The notes under the pieces were generated by a model that was given only the letters and a program-made list of their open reading frames with translations, was not told where the DNA came from and searched no databases. A DNA stretch of 64,000 bases. Origin: Azadirachta indica. Lineage: Eukaryota > Streptophyta > Magnoliopsida > Sapindales > Meliaceae. The position numbers were made by a program, and so were the translations under genes. Within the stretch, counting starts at the first letter, position 1. Each line of letters begins with the position of its first letter. The DNA lies in NCBI GenBank assembly GCA_022749755.1, contig CM040444.1, positions 17,901,274 to 17,965,273 of the forward strand, given 5' to 3'. Positions 25,590-37,174 of this stretch are shown piece by piece.

Positions 25590-28500
25590 ATGATGGCATC
25601 CCTTTCTTCCCAACCGTCAAAGAAAGTAAGAAATGGCGGAGGTTCAAAGGACTCTCAGAGCGGTAGGAACTCATCATCCGGAGGACAGACCGTAAAATTT
25701 GCAAGAAGAACTTCAAGTGGCAGATATGTCAGTCTTTCGAGGGAAGATCTTGATATGTCTGGAGAATTTTCAGGAGATTACATGAATTACACCGTGCACA
25801 TTCCTCCTACACCGGACAATCAGCCGATGGAATCCTCATCTGTTGCCGTCAAGGCTGAAGAGCAATACGTTTCCAATTCTCTTTTTACAGGCGGGTTCAA
25901 TAGCGTTACGCGTGCTCATCTCATGGATAAGGTGATTGAATCGGAGGTCAATCATCCTCAGATGGCAGGAGCCAAGGGTTCCTGTTGTTCCATGCCTGCT
26001 TGTGATGGCAAAGCCATGAAGGATGAAAGAGGAGTTGATCTAACCCCTTGTGATTGCAGGTATACTTACATACATACATACATACATATGAATGAATTAA
26101 TGAATGGGCGGGAATGGATTCCCAAAAGCAGACGTTGGCACTTTGTAAAATACAAATTTGGTATTTTATCTATATACCACGTACGTTGTTTTGATGTGTC
26201 TACCAAATTTGCATTATTACAAAACGTCAGATGTCTACATATATATAGGAGAAAAGAACACCCCAATATTTCTAGCTATTTGATATCACCATGTGATGCA
26301 TTTGTATTAATTTGTCTGTCCAGGTTCAAAATATGCAGAGATTGCTTCATGGATGCACAAAAGGAATCTGGTCTATGTCCGGGTTGCAAGGAGCCTTACA
26401 GAGTGGGAGAATATGATGACGAAGCACCGGATTTTTCAACCGGGGCACTGCCACTGCCAGCTCCGAATAAAGGGGACCGAAACAACAACATGACAATGAT
26501 GAAGAGGAACCAAAACGGAGAATTTGACCACAACAGATGGTTATTCGAAACAAACGGTACTTACGGGTATGGCAATGCATTTTGGCCTCAAGACGACATG
26601 TATGGTGACGAAGATGATGATGGATTCAAGGGAGGCCTACCAGACAATTCAGATAAGCCGTGGAAGCCACTTAGTCGGATATTGCCAATTCCAGCAGCTA
26701 TCATCAGTCCTTACAGGTTGATAGTCTTCATTCGTCTGGTAGTTTTGGCATTCTTCTTACATTGGAGAGTTGTACATCCGAATACTGAAGCGTTATGGTT
26801 GTGGTTTATGTCAATTACTTGCGAGCTTTGGTTTGCTTTCTCCTGGATTCTTGATCAGATTCCCAAGCTTTGCCCAGTAAATCGTTCTACTGATCTTGAA
26901 GTCCTCCGTGACAAGTTTGATCTGCCATCACCTTCCAATCCTACTGGCCGTTCTGATCTTCCTGGTGTTGACATGTTTGTATCCACTGCTGACCCTGAAA
27001 AAGAACCTCCGATAACCACCGCCAATACTATCCTTTCCATTCTGGCTGTGGATTACCCTGTGGAGAAGCTTGCGTGTTACATTTCTGATGATGGAGGAGC
27101 TCTTCTTACTTTTGAGGCAATGGCTGAGGCTGCAAGCTTTGCTGATTTATGGGTTCCATTTTGTAGAAAACATAACATTGAGCCGAGGAATCCTGAGAGC
27201 TACTTCAGCTTAAAAGTTGACCCAACGAAGAACAAAAGCAGGTCTGATTTTGTCAAGGATAGAAGAAAGATTAAGAGAGAATATGATGAGTTCAAGGTCA
27301 GAATCAACGGGCTTCCGGATTCAATTAGGAGAAGATCAGATGCTTTCAACGCAAGAGAGGAAATGAAGATGTTGAAACATATGAGGGAAAGCGGTGCTGA
27401 CCCCACAGAGCCAATTAAAGTAACCAAAGCTACCTGGATGGCTGATGGCACTCACTGGCCTGGAGCTTGGGCAGTTCCTAGCAGTGAACATGCTAAAGGT
27501 GATCATTCTGGTATTCTTCAGGTATGCCAAATAATAATAATAATAATATTAATAAAAATAAAATAAATAAAATAATATCAATCAATCGATCAATCATCTA
27601 TCTTCAGTTGTCTTGTCATGCGTAACATAATCCATGAGGTATCTATTTATGTAATTGCTATCAATCAAACACGTACATACATACATACATACCTACAGGT
27701 GATGCTGAAGCCGCCGAGCTGTGATCCACTAATGGGAAGTGCAGATGATGAAAAGATCATAGACTTTACAGATGTGGATATACGTCTTCCTCTGTTTGTG
27801 TATATGTCGCGTGAGAAACGTCCAGGTTATGATCACAACAAGAAAGCTGGTGCCATGAATGCTTTGGTGCGAGCATCGGCAATTCTATCAAATGGACCAT
27901 TCATACTCAACCTTGACTGTGATCACTACATCTACAACTGTAAAGCTGTGCGTGAAGGGATGTGCTTTATGATGGACAGAGGAGGTGAAAGTATTTGCTA
28001 CATTCAATTTCCACAAAGATTTGAAGGCATTGATCCTTCTGACAGATACGCTAATAACAATACCGTGTTTTTTGATGGCAATATGCGTGCGTTGGATGGT
28101 GTTCAGGTACACAAATACTATGAAATACTTTGGTTTCTGTAATAATAGCTCATTTTAATTAATTACTTTTCTCAGGGTCCTTTCTACGTGGGTACGGGTT
28201 GCATGTTCAGGCGATTTGCATTGTATGGATTTGACCCACCAAATCCCGAAAAGACTCCTCAAAGTAATTCAACTGAGATGCATGCCTTAAATCCTACTGA
28301 CTTCGATTCCGATCTTGACGTGAATCTTCTGCCTAAACGTTTTGGAAATTCAACAATGCTGGCTGAATCTATACCTATAGCTGAGTTTCAAGGCCGTCCT
28401 CTTGCTGATCATCCGTCTGTTTCATATGGACGTCCTCCCGGTGCTCTTCGAGTCCCCAGAGATCCACTTGATGCACCTACAGTCGCTGAAGCTGTGTCTG

Positions 28501-29477
28501 TTATTTCTTGTTGGTATGAAGACAAGACAGAATGGGGTGACAGAGTTGGTTGGATTTATGGTTCAGTTACCGAAGATGTTGTCACAGGTTACCGTATGCA
28601 CAACCGTGGTTGGCACTCCGTTTACTGCGTAACCAAACGTGACGCATTTCGCGGTTCTGCTCCCATCAATCTCACTGATCGTCTCCACCAGGTGCTCCGT
28701 TGGGCTACAGGTTCTGTTGAGATTTTCTTCTCCAGAAACAATGCGTTTCTGGCTTCTAAAAAACTCAAGATTTTGCAGCGTATTTCTTATCTCAATGTTG
28801 GCATTTATCCATTCACTTCTGTCTTCCTCATTCTCTACTGCTTCCTCCCTGCGCTTTCCCTTCTCTCAGGACATTTCATCGTTCAAACTCTGAACATCAC
28901 ATTTTTAATCTACCTGCTAACCATAACACTTTGTCTTATAGCGTTAGCCATTCTGGAAGTGAAGTGGTCAGGTATAGGATTGGAAGAATGGTGGAGAAAT
29001 GAGCAGTTCTGGCTTATCTCTGGAACCAGTGCTCACTTGGCTGCTGTACTTCAAGGGCTTCTGAAAGTGATTGCAGGAATTGAAATCTCGTTCACATTAA
29101 CATCTAAATCAGTAGGAGAAGACAATGATGACATTTATGCTGAGTTGTACCTTGTCAAATGGACTTCACTGATGATTCCGCCAATCGTCATAGCAATGAT
29201 AAATATAGTAGCAATGGTCGTTGCATTTTTAAGGACAATTTACAGCTCAGTTCCAAATTGGAGTAAATTCATCGGTGGAGCATTCTTTAGCTTCTGGGTA
29301 TTGGCGCATCTCTATCCTTTTGCCAAGGGTTTGATGGGAAGAAGAGGGAAGACACCAACGATCGTGTTTGTCTGGTCAGGTCTGATTGCAATCACACTTT
29401 CATTGCTCTGGATTGCAATCAGCCCGCCAGGTGCGACCCCAGGAGGAGCAGCTGGAGGTGGTTTCCAATTCCCATGA
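25590..29477 (+). CDS. CSLD4: Cellulose synthase-like protein D, CSLD4 type
   Basis: Golgi/plasma-membrane family-2 glycosyltransferase that makes beta-1,4-glucan or mannan backbone. CSLD1/CSLD4 act in pollen-tube tip growth in Arabidopsis (recalled). Exons 25590-26059, 26324-27521, 27699-28106 and 28176-29477 give 1125 aa. The N-terminus (KVRNGG...[15 protein letters not shown]) and a cysteine-rich RING-like zinc region with [21 protein letters not shown] and CPGCKEPYR precede two membrane helices. The catalytic D,D,D,QxxRW signature is complete: DD at 412-413, DCD at 629-631, TED at D826 and QVLRW at 864-868. About six membrane helices follow, and the C-terminus GGGFQFP matches CSLD4. Two ATGs are adjacent (25590, 25593) and the first is used. 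Recalled orthologue At4g38190 lies next to BIG1 in Arabidopsis, as here. Confidence 0.96.
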
Positions 29478-30355
29478 GTGGAGAACTAATAAGAAACTTG
29501 GAGCGGCATAGTGAGGAATATTTTGCATTTTCCTAAACCATCTTCTTCCATTATGCTTTTTACCCGTATTTGTCTACTGGGTGTCGAAAATTAGCAAAAG
29601 TTTACATGATAGAGATATACAAAGGTCTTTGTTAATTCTTTTTCAATTGTCTTGTTTTTTGTAGCGAGTGGAAGAATCAGTTTGACTTACTGGCATTCAT
29701 TAAGCAATGATGCATACATGTAAACCTAACGTTTATTTTTCTTTCTTCGTATGTCAATCTTATTATTCAATTTACAACCAAAAAGTTGTTCAATTTTAAA
29801 TTCATGCTTCGCCACCAATATAATATTATGCTTCATACATTTTCTACAATCTCCCAGAATAAAGGCTTTTCCAGAGTCTTGTGCAAATGTTTCTTGATAA
29901 TCAATCAAACAAGAAACACATAACAAAATACCGGTAAAGTCTGTCAATGAATGCATGATAAGGAGCAACAGTATATTACACAGATGGAACTGAATACTAT
30001 CAGTAAAATAATGCCTACATGCTTTTTAAGTGTAAAACCCTAATTGCTCTAGAAAGAAAATATTTTCAGGAAGACTACTTTCCAGAAGGTGACGTGTACC
30101 AGATTCCGGGTACTTACCTTTCCCAATCAAAAAGCCAAGAAAAAATAGAAAAGGGAGGCATAGTCTTCCATCTCTATCTATCCAACTATGATACTAAAAC
30201 TAAATATAAAGAAGTTTAAACAGAAGCTTGAGCTTCAATTGCAGGCATGAACTAATGAAGTGATTCTATTAGTTCCAAATCAGACCTTGACATTTCTCGG
30301 AAAAATCCGAATTAGCCTTCTCTGTATGTGGGAAAAGGAACAGCCACCTCACAAT
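29478..30355. other. Convergent 3' region between CSLD4 and the ARID gene
   Basis: The two genes point towards each other with 878 bp between stop codons. The sequence is AT-rich and presumably holds both 3' UTRs. No other gene or repeat stands out. Confidence 0.7.
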
Positions 30356-33300
30356 CTACAGGTCTGACTGCTCAAATGGAACACGCACAAACAACTGGCC
30401 ATGCAGGGTAACCACAGCAGATGTTTGATGTGGATCAATTCTGGATGGTAAGCTGACAACCTATGAAAAGAAAAGAACTTTTAACATGAGATATTATCAT
30501 ATAAATACTAGATTTTTCTTTTTGTTTAATAAATTTTATAAGAAACTACGAGATATTTTTGTAAAAGTTCTAGACTAAAACCACTAAATATAAGAATATC
30601 ATAAAACTTATTTTTCTGTTTTCTCATTTATTTTCCACCCTCTTTCACTGATAGCAGGTCTGCAGTAGTGAGATATTGGCAATGGCAAAAACTCAAAAAA
30701 TTTCAAAAAAATAATAATGATAAAATACTTTTTTTTAAATTCACAAAATCTTACAATTACTATGACATTGAAATCCCAAACGCCTATCTCGATAAATTAT
30801 TACCCTATATAAATCATATAATCAAACATGGTATTTCTCAATGACCTAAATGTGTTGCACACTCCATCCTACTTCATTTAAAACTTTAGACGAAATTGAA
30901 GCCTTATGAGTCCTTGACTAACCTTTTTAAAAGGTGTCACGCCCCAAGGATTATCCAGTTGCTCTGGCTGACCAGATATAACCAAACGCCCTGCTGGATC
31001 AGACTGAACATGTACCTGAATTATTTAGAAGAAGGTATAACAAGACGGACAAAAACAACAGTCAGAGAGAAGCAGATTGTAATAGGCATCAAAAGCAAAA
31101 ATTGAGGCAAACACGATCATGCTCCATTATGCATCGCACATATTGCTCAAAATTAAGTATTCTGCAAAACCTAGATAATCTTTCGGGCAAAATTGTGACA
31201 AGTGTACAATCGTTGAGGATAAAAACATTTTATATTGAAAGTGCATTTGTGTCTCAATTTCAAACAGTTAGAAACAGGCATTAAAGATTAACCATTGCCC
31301 AGGGCTAAAGCAAGAAATTAAAGTCAAGCTGGCTAGAAGGCAGCCCATTTAATCCAATATACTGAGTAGTTTAGAAGCATAATGCTACAAACTAGGCTTG
31401 CATTTGAAACTAGTTTTAGATTAGTCCATGCCAAAATAACTTTAATCCACATAACTTATAATCTAGAAGTAGGCTATGTTATATATGAACCGGATCATCC
31501 TCAAGCTCCAATTCCATGCCTTTGTTTCCCAACAAATAGACTATGATTTAGGTTTCTTCCAATTTTATTCTTTTTCTGTTTTCTTATTTTTTGGGTTGAT
31601 AAGTGACTCAGTTCTCCTCCATTTGTTTTTTTTGCGTTGATCGTGTTCTATTATTGATTCATTAATCTGTATTTATGGATTTTTCCAGCCATTAAGACAA
31701 GCCAACTCAAATGCAACTAGATACCTATAGCATATAATTTTTTGATATTGCAACTGTCTTCAAAATCTAACATGATTTAAAAACAAACAAGCTTATGTTG
31801 TTAAGAAATTTTACCTCCTCTCGCAGAAGCCCAGGAATTAAAGCATATACTTCAAAGCAATCACTCTGCATACAAACAGTTTTTAAGGAAAAGAACTGGT
31901 TGTGAGAAATGTTTCAGTGGCAAGATATTATCTTTTGTATTAGCAACACTAGAGAAAACTTACAGTTCTTTGCACATTAATCTTCACCCAGTCAGCTGGG
32001 GGGCCAACATCAATTACCATTGAATCCGATCTGCCACAAGAAAGGTGACAATCTTTCATCAGTCAGGATACAAAATTGTATAGCACACAAGCTGAGAACG
32101 AGGCCAGAAAGCAACCAGGGATCTTAACTGTGGATTTGTTGATTTAATGTTGGCAACTTGAATAGTACGCTCAGCAGTAGATGGCTTTTTACGCTTCAGC
32201 ATACCTGAGTCAAAAAACCACATTTTAGAGTGAGGGACAACAAATAACAAACAAAAGAAAGATTTTAGAGAGAATGAGGAACAACTTGAAAAGAGATGCT
32301 AAAGATTCTGACAGTTGATCTATACCTATATTTTTAATCTGTCTGTCACTCTTTGGCGTACAGCTTGAATTCTTTTCCTAACAAAGTAAAGAGATGTCTT
32401 GTTAATAAACAATAACAAAGAACCAGGAAGAGGAATAACTTTTTTTTTTTTAGAAAAGGAAGAGTTTCAATTAATATTTTATGCAAGTTCATCGCATACC
32501 TTGATGATTGGCTGACAAACCTCACCACTACCAAGCAGACGCTTAGAATGCCAACCCTGCATGGCACGAGCTGCAGCATCCCTCCGAGCCCTGCCAGATA
32601 CAAGAGCTTGACAGCCAGAAGCCTGCATAAATATTCAAAAGAATCATTTAGAAAAGTTGCATAACTGCTGTATATTTACGCATAAACTTCATAAAATGCA
32701 TTTTGATATTCAAGTTGATTTTAATTTACAAGCAGGAAATGGGAAAGCGATGATATTAGCAATTAACAAATAATCATAACTTGTTACTCTTCAGAATCAT
32801 TCTCAAGAATTTGGATTTAATTTGCTCCAAGAAGTCTATCTATCCATTATATAGAAACATCTTTGTCTTTTTATTTTAACAATATTTCATTTGAAGTATA
32901 ATTGCATTACATTGAAATGCAAAAATGCATAATATGTCACACAAATAACAATAAAAAGCCACATTTACTACTAATAAAGATAAATGGCCTTGCTCAAGGT
33001 ATAACTCTTCCTTCACAATTCCTTCAACTAAAATTCTCTCTATAATTTTGCTCAATTATGGTACAACTAATTTCATCATCAAATTTCCAGTCCTAAATCC
33101 TTCTTAACAGATAGGTGTCTATGTAACCATATCAATCAGAGTATCACCAACATCATAAAAAACTTCATCCTATAAGACAAGATACTAAAGTGAGTATAAC
33201 TTAATCTTGTATTCCACAACAAATCACATCAATGTTGACAATAAGATGTTTTGTTCTTGATTCACAAAGAGATAGCAAACACATTTTAGATTACCTGACT

Positions 33301-35975
33301 GTCAATCCTATTGGGCTCTGGAAGGGAAACATCACGGAAAGGACGCTCACCATTATTCATTCTATGCTTCTCATATTCAAGTAAAGCCTGAAAATACTCA
33401 TAATCAGGAACTCTAGGAGATGCCAATGAAAAAGAGGTCATTTCAAATAAAATAAACAGTTTAAAATCTAAAATCCACAAAAATTAGCAATTAGAAAAAC
33501 CTTCTCATAAAAAATTCGGAATGTCCAAGACACAGTGGTGCATGTCCTGTCAAAATGAAAAGAAAAGGTTATAAACCTAGCTATTATTATTGAATAACCA
33601 ATGTTAAAAGAAAGGCACATGAAAATTAATAGTCATTACTGTCAAACAAGATGAGCCCCAGATAAGCTTAAAATTCCAACAGATTTTCTGTACATCAACC
33701 AGGACTACTTCAAACAATTATTAGTAGAGGAAGTATTATACATCCTTGTAAGTTTTAGTGTCCTACTAGCTTGCCAGTAATAAGAATAACTTACGGATAA
33801 ACACAGGCACAAATCATAAGAGGAAAAAGCAACTCCACATCTTTTTGAAAATGGAACTGCTAATTGAAATAGAAGCCAAACATCAACCAGATATAAAATT
33901 AGGCTTACTTTGGGGGATTGAATGATTCTCCCACTTGCCTCCACAGCTTGCATGAAGTGACCTATATACGGCCACAAATAGAAATCAAGCTTTAAAACTA
34001 AACAACAAAATAGTGGTGTATAATCAAACAACTTTCAATGAATTACATCAGCATGAAGCTAGATGAAACGGATATATATAATGAATCCATCCACAAAAAT
34101 AAATAAGATAAAATTCTAAAGCACATAGAGCATAGTCAACAAAATGAGTCAGCTGGTGTGTTCTATACAAAAATAAAGTATGATTACAAGATCATGAAAA
34201 AAAGAAAAATTGTCTAATTGAACTAAAAATTATCTAAAAGGAAGAGAGGGATAAGCAATTATTACGTGTCATCAATCTCTTAGTCACAGTTACTTTATTT
34301 GAAGAATACAGGAAATAATTCATAACTTCAACATCTTTAACCAATAATTCATAACTTCAAGGCAAATTGAGCACCGTATTTCTTCTCAAGACAGGCGTTT
34401 CCAGAAAGCATAAAAGTAAATGATAGCTGTGACAGCATTAATGTACAGAGATATAAACTAAACGAACCTCTTCATAGCCACCGAGTTTGATCACAGCCCT
34501 CCATAACCTTATCCAAAGGGAAGAAAAACCAGAATAACCATAAAATTAGAAGGTTCCTCATAAAGAGTTTTCAAACTTCAGAGAAAATAGTCTGCAGAGA
34601 CATACTTGAGCAAATTCAAGTCCTCTTTGTAAAACTTTGGGTGCTTAAATTCTAGGCTTCTCTCTTTGTAAAAATTTTCTACCTCCTTCACAAATGCTGC
34701 TTGCTCCTCCTCTGTCCCTGATTCATCACCCTCAGCAACAGGAGGTTCATAAAGAAACAAAAGGTTTGAGCTTTTCATACCAACTTCACACTCAACATCC
34801 TCCTCCGGTTTGGACTCCTTGAAGTCACTTCCCAGAGACAACTCCATGTCATTCACTCCATCATTTAATTCCTCCCCTTTTTCATCATCTTCAGCCTTTA
34901 TTTCTGATGACCCCTCATCAACTGTAGCACGTTCTAACTGATTCAACATATGAGCATGGCTTCCATCATTTTGGGTATCAGAATGATTGTTGACATTTAC
35001 ATCAACAATTGTGGCATCAGCTAATTTCTCTCCCTTCTCATCATTTTCAGCTTTCATCTCTGATGACCTCTCATCAGCTTCAGCATTTTCCAGCTGATTC
35101 AATGGATGTGCATGGCTTCCATCATCTTTGCTACCACAAAGTCTGTTGGCACTTACCTCAACAAGTGAAGCATCATCTAATTTTTCCTCCTCCACATTTT
35201 CAGCTTTTATCTCTGGCGACCTCTCATCAGCTGCAGCGCCTTCTAGCTGCTTCAGTGAATGCATATGGCTTCCATAATTCTTACTACCAGAAAGTCCGTT
35301 GGCACTTACATCTACAGCTAAAGCATCATTTAATTTCTCCCCTTTTTCATCATTTTTAGCTTTTATCTCTGATGACTTCCCATCAGCTGCAACACATTCA
35401 AGCAGATTCACCGGGTGCACAAGGCTTCCATCATTTTTGCTACCAGAATGTTTTTTTACATTGACATCAACTGAAGCATCATTATCAGTTTTGGCAGCAG
35501 CAAGTTCAGCCACAAGGTTTCCATCAGTTTTGTGACCACAAAGTTCTTTGGTATTTACATCAACTGAATCATTATTGACGGTGTTGGCAGCAGCAAGATC
35601 AACCGCATCTTGTTTAGCAGCAGAAGATTCGTGACCCTTGTCATTGTTATCCACAGACTCCAATTCCACAATTTTGTTGTTTCCATGTAATTGATCCACA
35701 TTAGCGTTAAATTTAGCATCATCAGAGGTTTGATTGTTATCAGAACCACGGTTATCAGTAGGTAATCCAAGACTTTTAACATCATTGTTTTCAGTCTTCG
35801 AATCAAGATTTTCGCCAACATTTTGATCTCGATTATTTCCTGGGACAGAAAAAGGTGGATCTTTTCCTTCAACTTCTGTCTTTTCATCGTGCATATTCAC
35901 ATCAGGAACTCCCTCCTCCTCCATATCTTCTTTTCCCGTTTCTTCTTTGCCACAATCCATCTCGCTAGCACTCAT
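30356..35975 (-). CDS. ARID/BRIGHT DNA-binding protein with C-terminal HSP20-like (alpha-crystallin) domain, ARID5/ARID6 type
   Basis: Chromatin-associated AT-rich DNA-binding protein; relatives belong to plant ISWI or PEAT-type complexes (recalled). Minus-strand exons in order: 35975-34606, 34507-34468, 33961-33909, 33546-33501, 33387-33295, 32622-32500, 32377-32326, 32204-32129, 32030-31964, 31865-31815, 31015-30923, 30460-30356; total 2169 nt, 722 aa. Residues 1-420 are acidic and probably disordered, with about four tandem 52-residue repeats at 169-373. ARID follows at about 423-520 (LWRAVIKLGGYEE, then LWRQVGESFNPP), then a linker (GRARRDAAARAMQGWHSKRL, GMLKRKKPS). The last 120 residues are the HSP20-like domain (PPADWVKINVQRT, FEVYALIPGLLREEV, GRLVISG, LFVRVPF). 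All introns are GT-AG. The adjacent HMGR and AHL match the recalled At1g76490-At1g76510 order, where At1g76510 is ARID. Confidence 0.93.
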
Positions 35976-36620
35976 CTTTTTACTTCAAAACTTCAAAAAC
36001 AATATAAAACCAATTTCCTGCACATTTTAGGTTAACATTATAACCCATGTAGAAGAAGAAAAAGAAAACCCTAAAAGGAACTCTGTAATCCACAGAAAAC
36101 TCGAGTTCTACCAAATATCGTCAAAAGGTGTAACAACAGACAAAAATGAAATCTTTTTACTCATAGGTTTGAAAAAGACAGCAGCATAACAGTTGTTGTT
36201 GTCAGAAAAAGGCAAGGAACATATATATGAATACAAAGGGGTGCATAAACAAAAGAACATACCGTAAATGAGAATGAAGAACATGGAGAAGAAAACAATG
36301 GGAGTAAAGGAGAAACGTACTTGGGTGGTCTTCCCAGCAAAGGAAAGTGTGAGCCTTTGCAAATAGCCAAAGACTTTCTTCAGTAAGGTATAAAACCCTA
36401 ACGCTCTTTGTCTACGTTGGGTCGTGTTTTTTCGTGTTTCAGAAAAAAACAGCGTGTTTTGGTGCGAAGTCGTGGCAGTGTCTGTTTGCAGCTCTCGCAG
36501 GCAAAGAAGACACCAGAGCGAGCGAGCGAGCGAGCGAACGAGCGAACCAGCTCAATAATAACGCACGCGCCGCGTCATAAAAATATTATGATTATCTTTT
36601 CTTTCACCTTTTTGCTTCAC
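35976..36620 (-). promoter_or_regulatory. ARID gene 5' leader and promoter with (GAGC)n array
   Basis: The minus-strand leader and upstream flank of the ARID gene. Telo-box-like AAACCCTA motifs occur on the plus strand at about 36066 and 36393. A GC-rich (GAGC/GCGA)n array lies at 36516-36547, unusual in this AT-rich window, followed by CACGCGCCGCG. A 5' UTR intron is possible (acceptor-like sites near 36000-36060) but not established. Confidence 0.5.
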
Positions 36621-37174
36621 ACGTGTGCAACCCCAGACGTTCTTATTTTTTTTTTTATTTTGTCAGTAAATATTTAATTTCTGAGCTTCAAATTTCTTAC
36701 ATTATTTTTTTTAAGTAAAATCAACAACGTTCACTGTATCTCTACTTTCCTCAATTTACGATAACGTTAGTTTTTTTATCTTCTCTTAGGAAAACCAAAA
36801 AAAAAGAAAAAATTAACCAAAATACCCCATACTTACATTATTCTTAATGCATGTCGATAATGAGAGATTTCAATGAGTTTATCACAAAAATGAACTCACA
36901 TAAATCAATTAAAATGTTGAAGATTTTTTTGACTTGCATTGTTATAAAAAAGCAGGATTAAACACAGAGACGCTAATAAAATGTTAAATAATGAGTTTCC
37001 AATATGATTGTAGATTTATCCAAAATCCTTCTCATTCTTTCATTCTTTCATTCATTCCTTCATTCAATCTACATTACATTCATTTCACAATCCAATCACA
37101 AGCTGATGGGAAGGAGAAAAGGACTTCGTGTCATAAGGAATAAGTTAACTAAGTGTTAGTTTTCCAGCAAGCAA
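36621..37174. other. Spacer between the ARID promoter and the FRS9 3' end
   Basis: AT-rich sequence with no ORF of note and a CATT-rich stretch at about 37030-37080. It includes the FRS9 3' UTR (minus strand). Nothing else is seen. Confidence 0.65.

Noticed and set aside
35009..35535. Plus-strand ORFs opposite the ARID gene
   Set aside because: Shadow frames of the tandem-repeat coding region on the minus strand.
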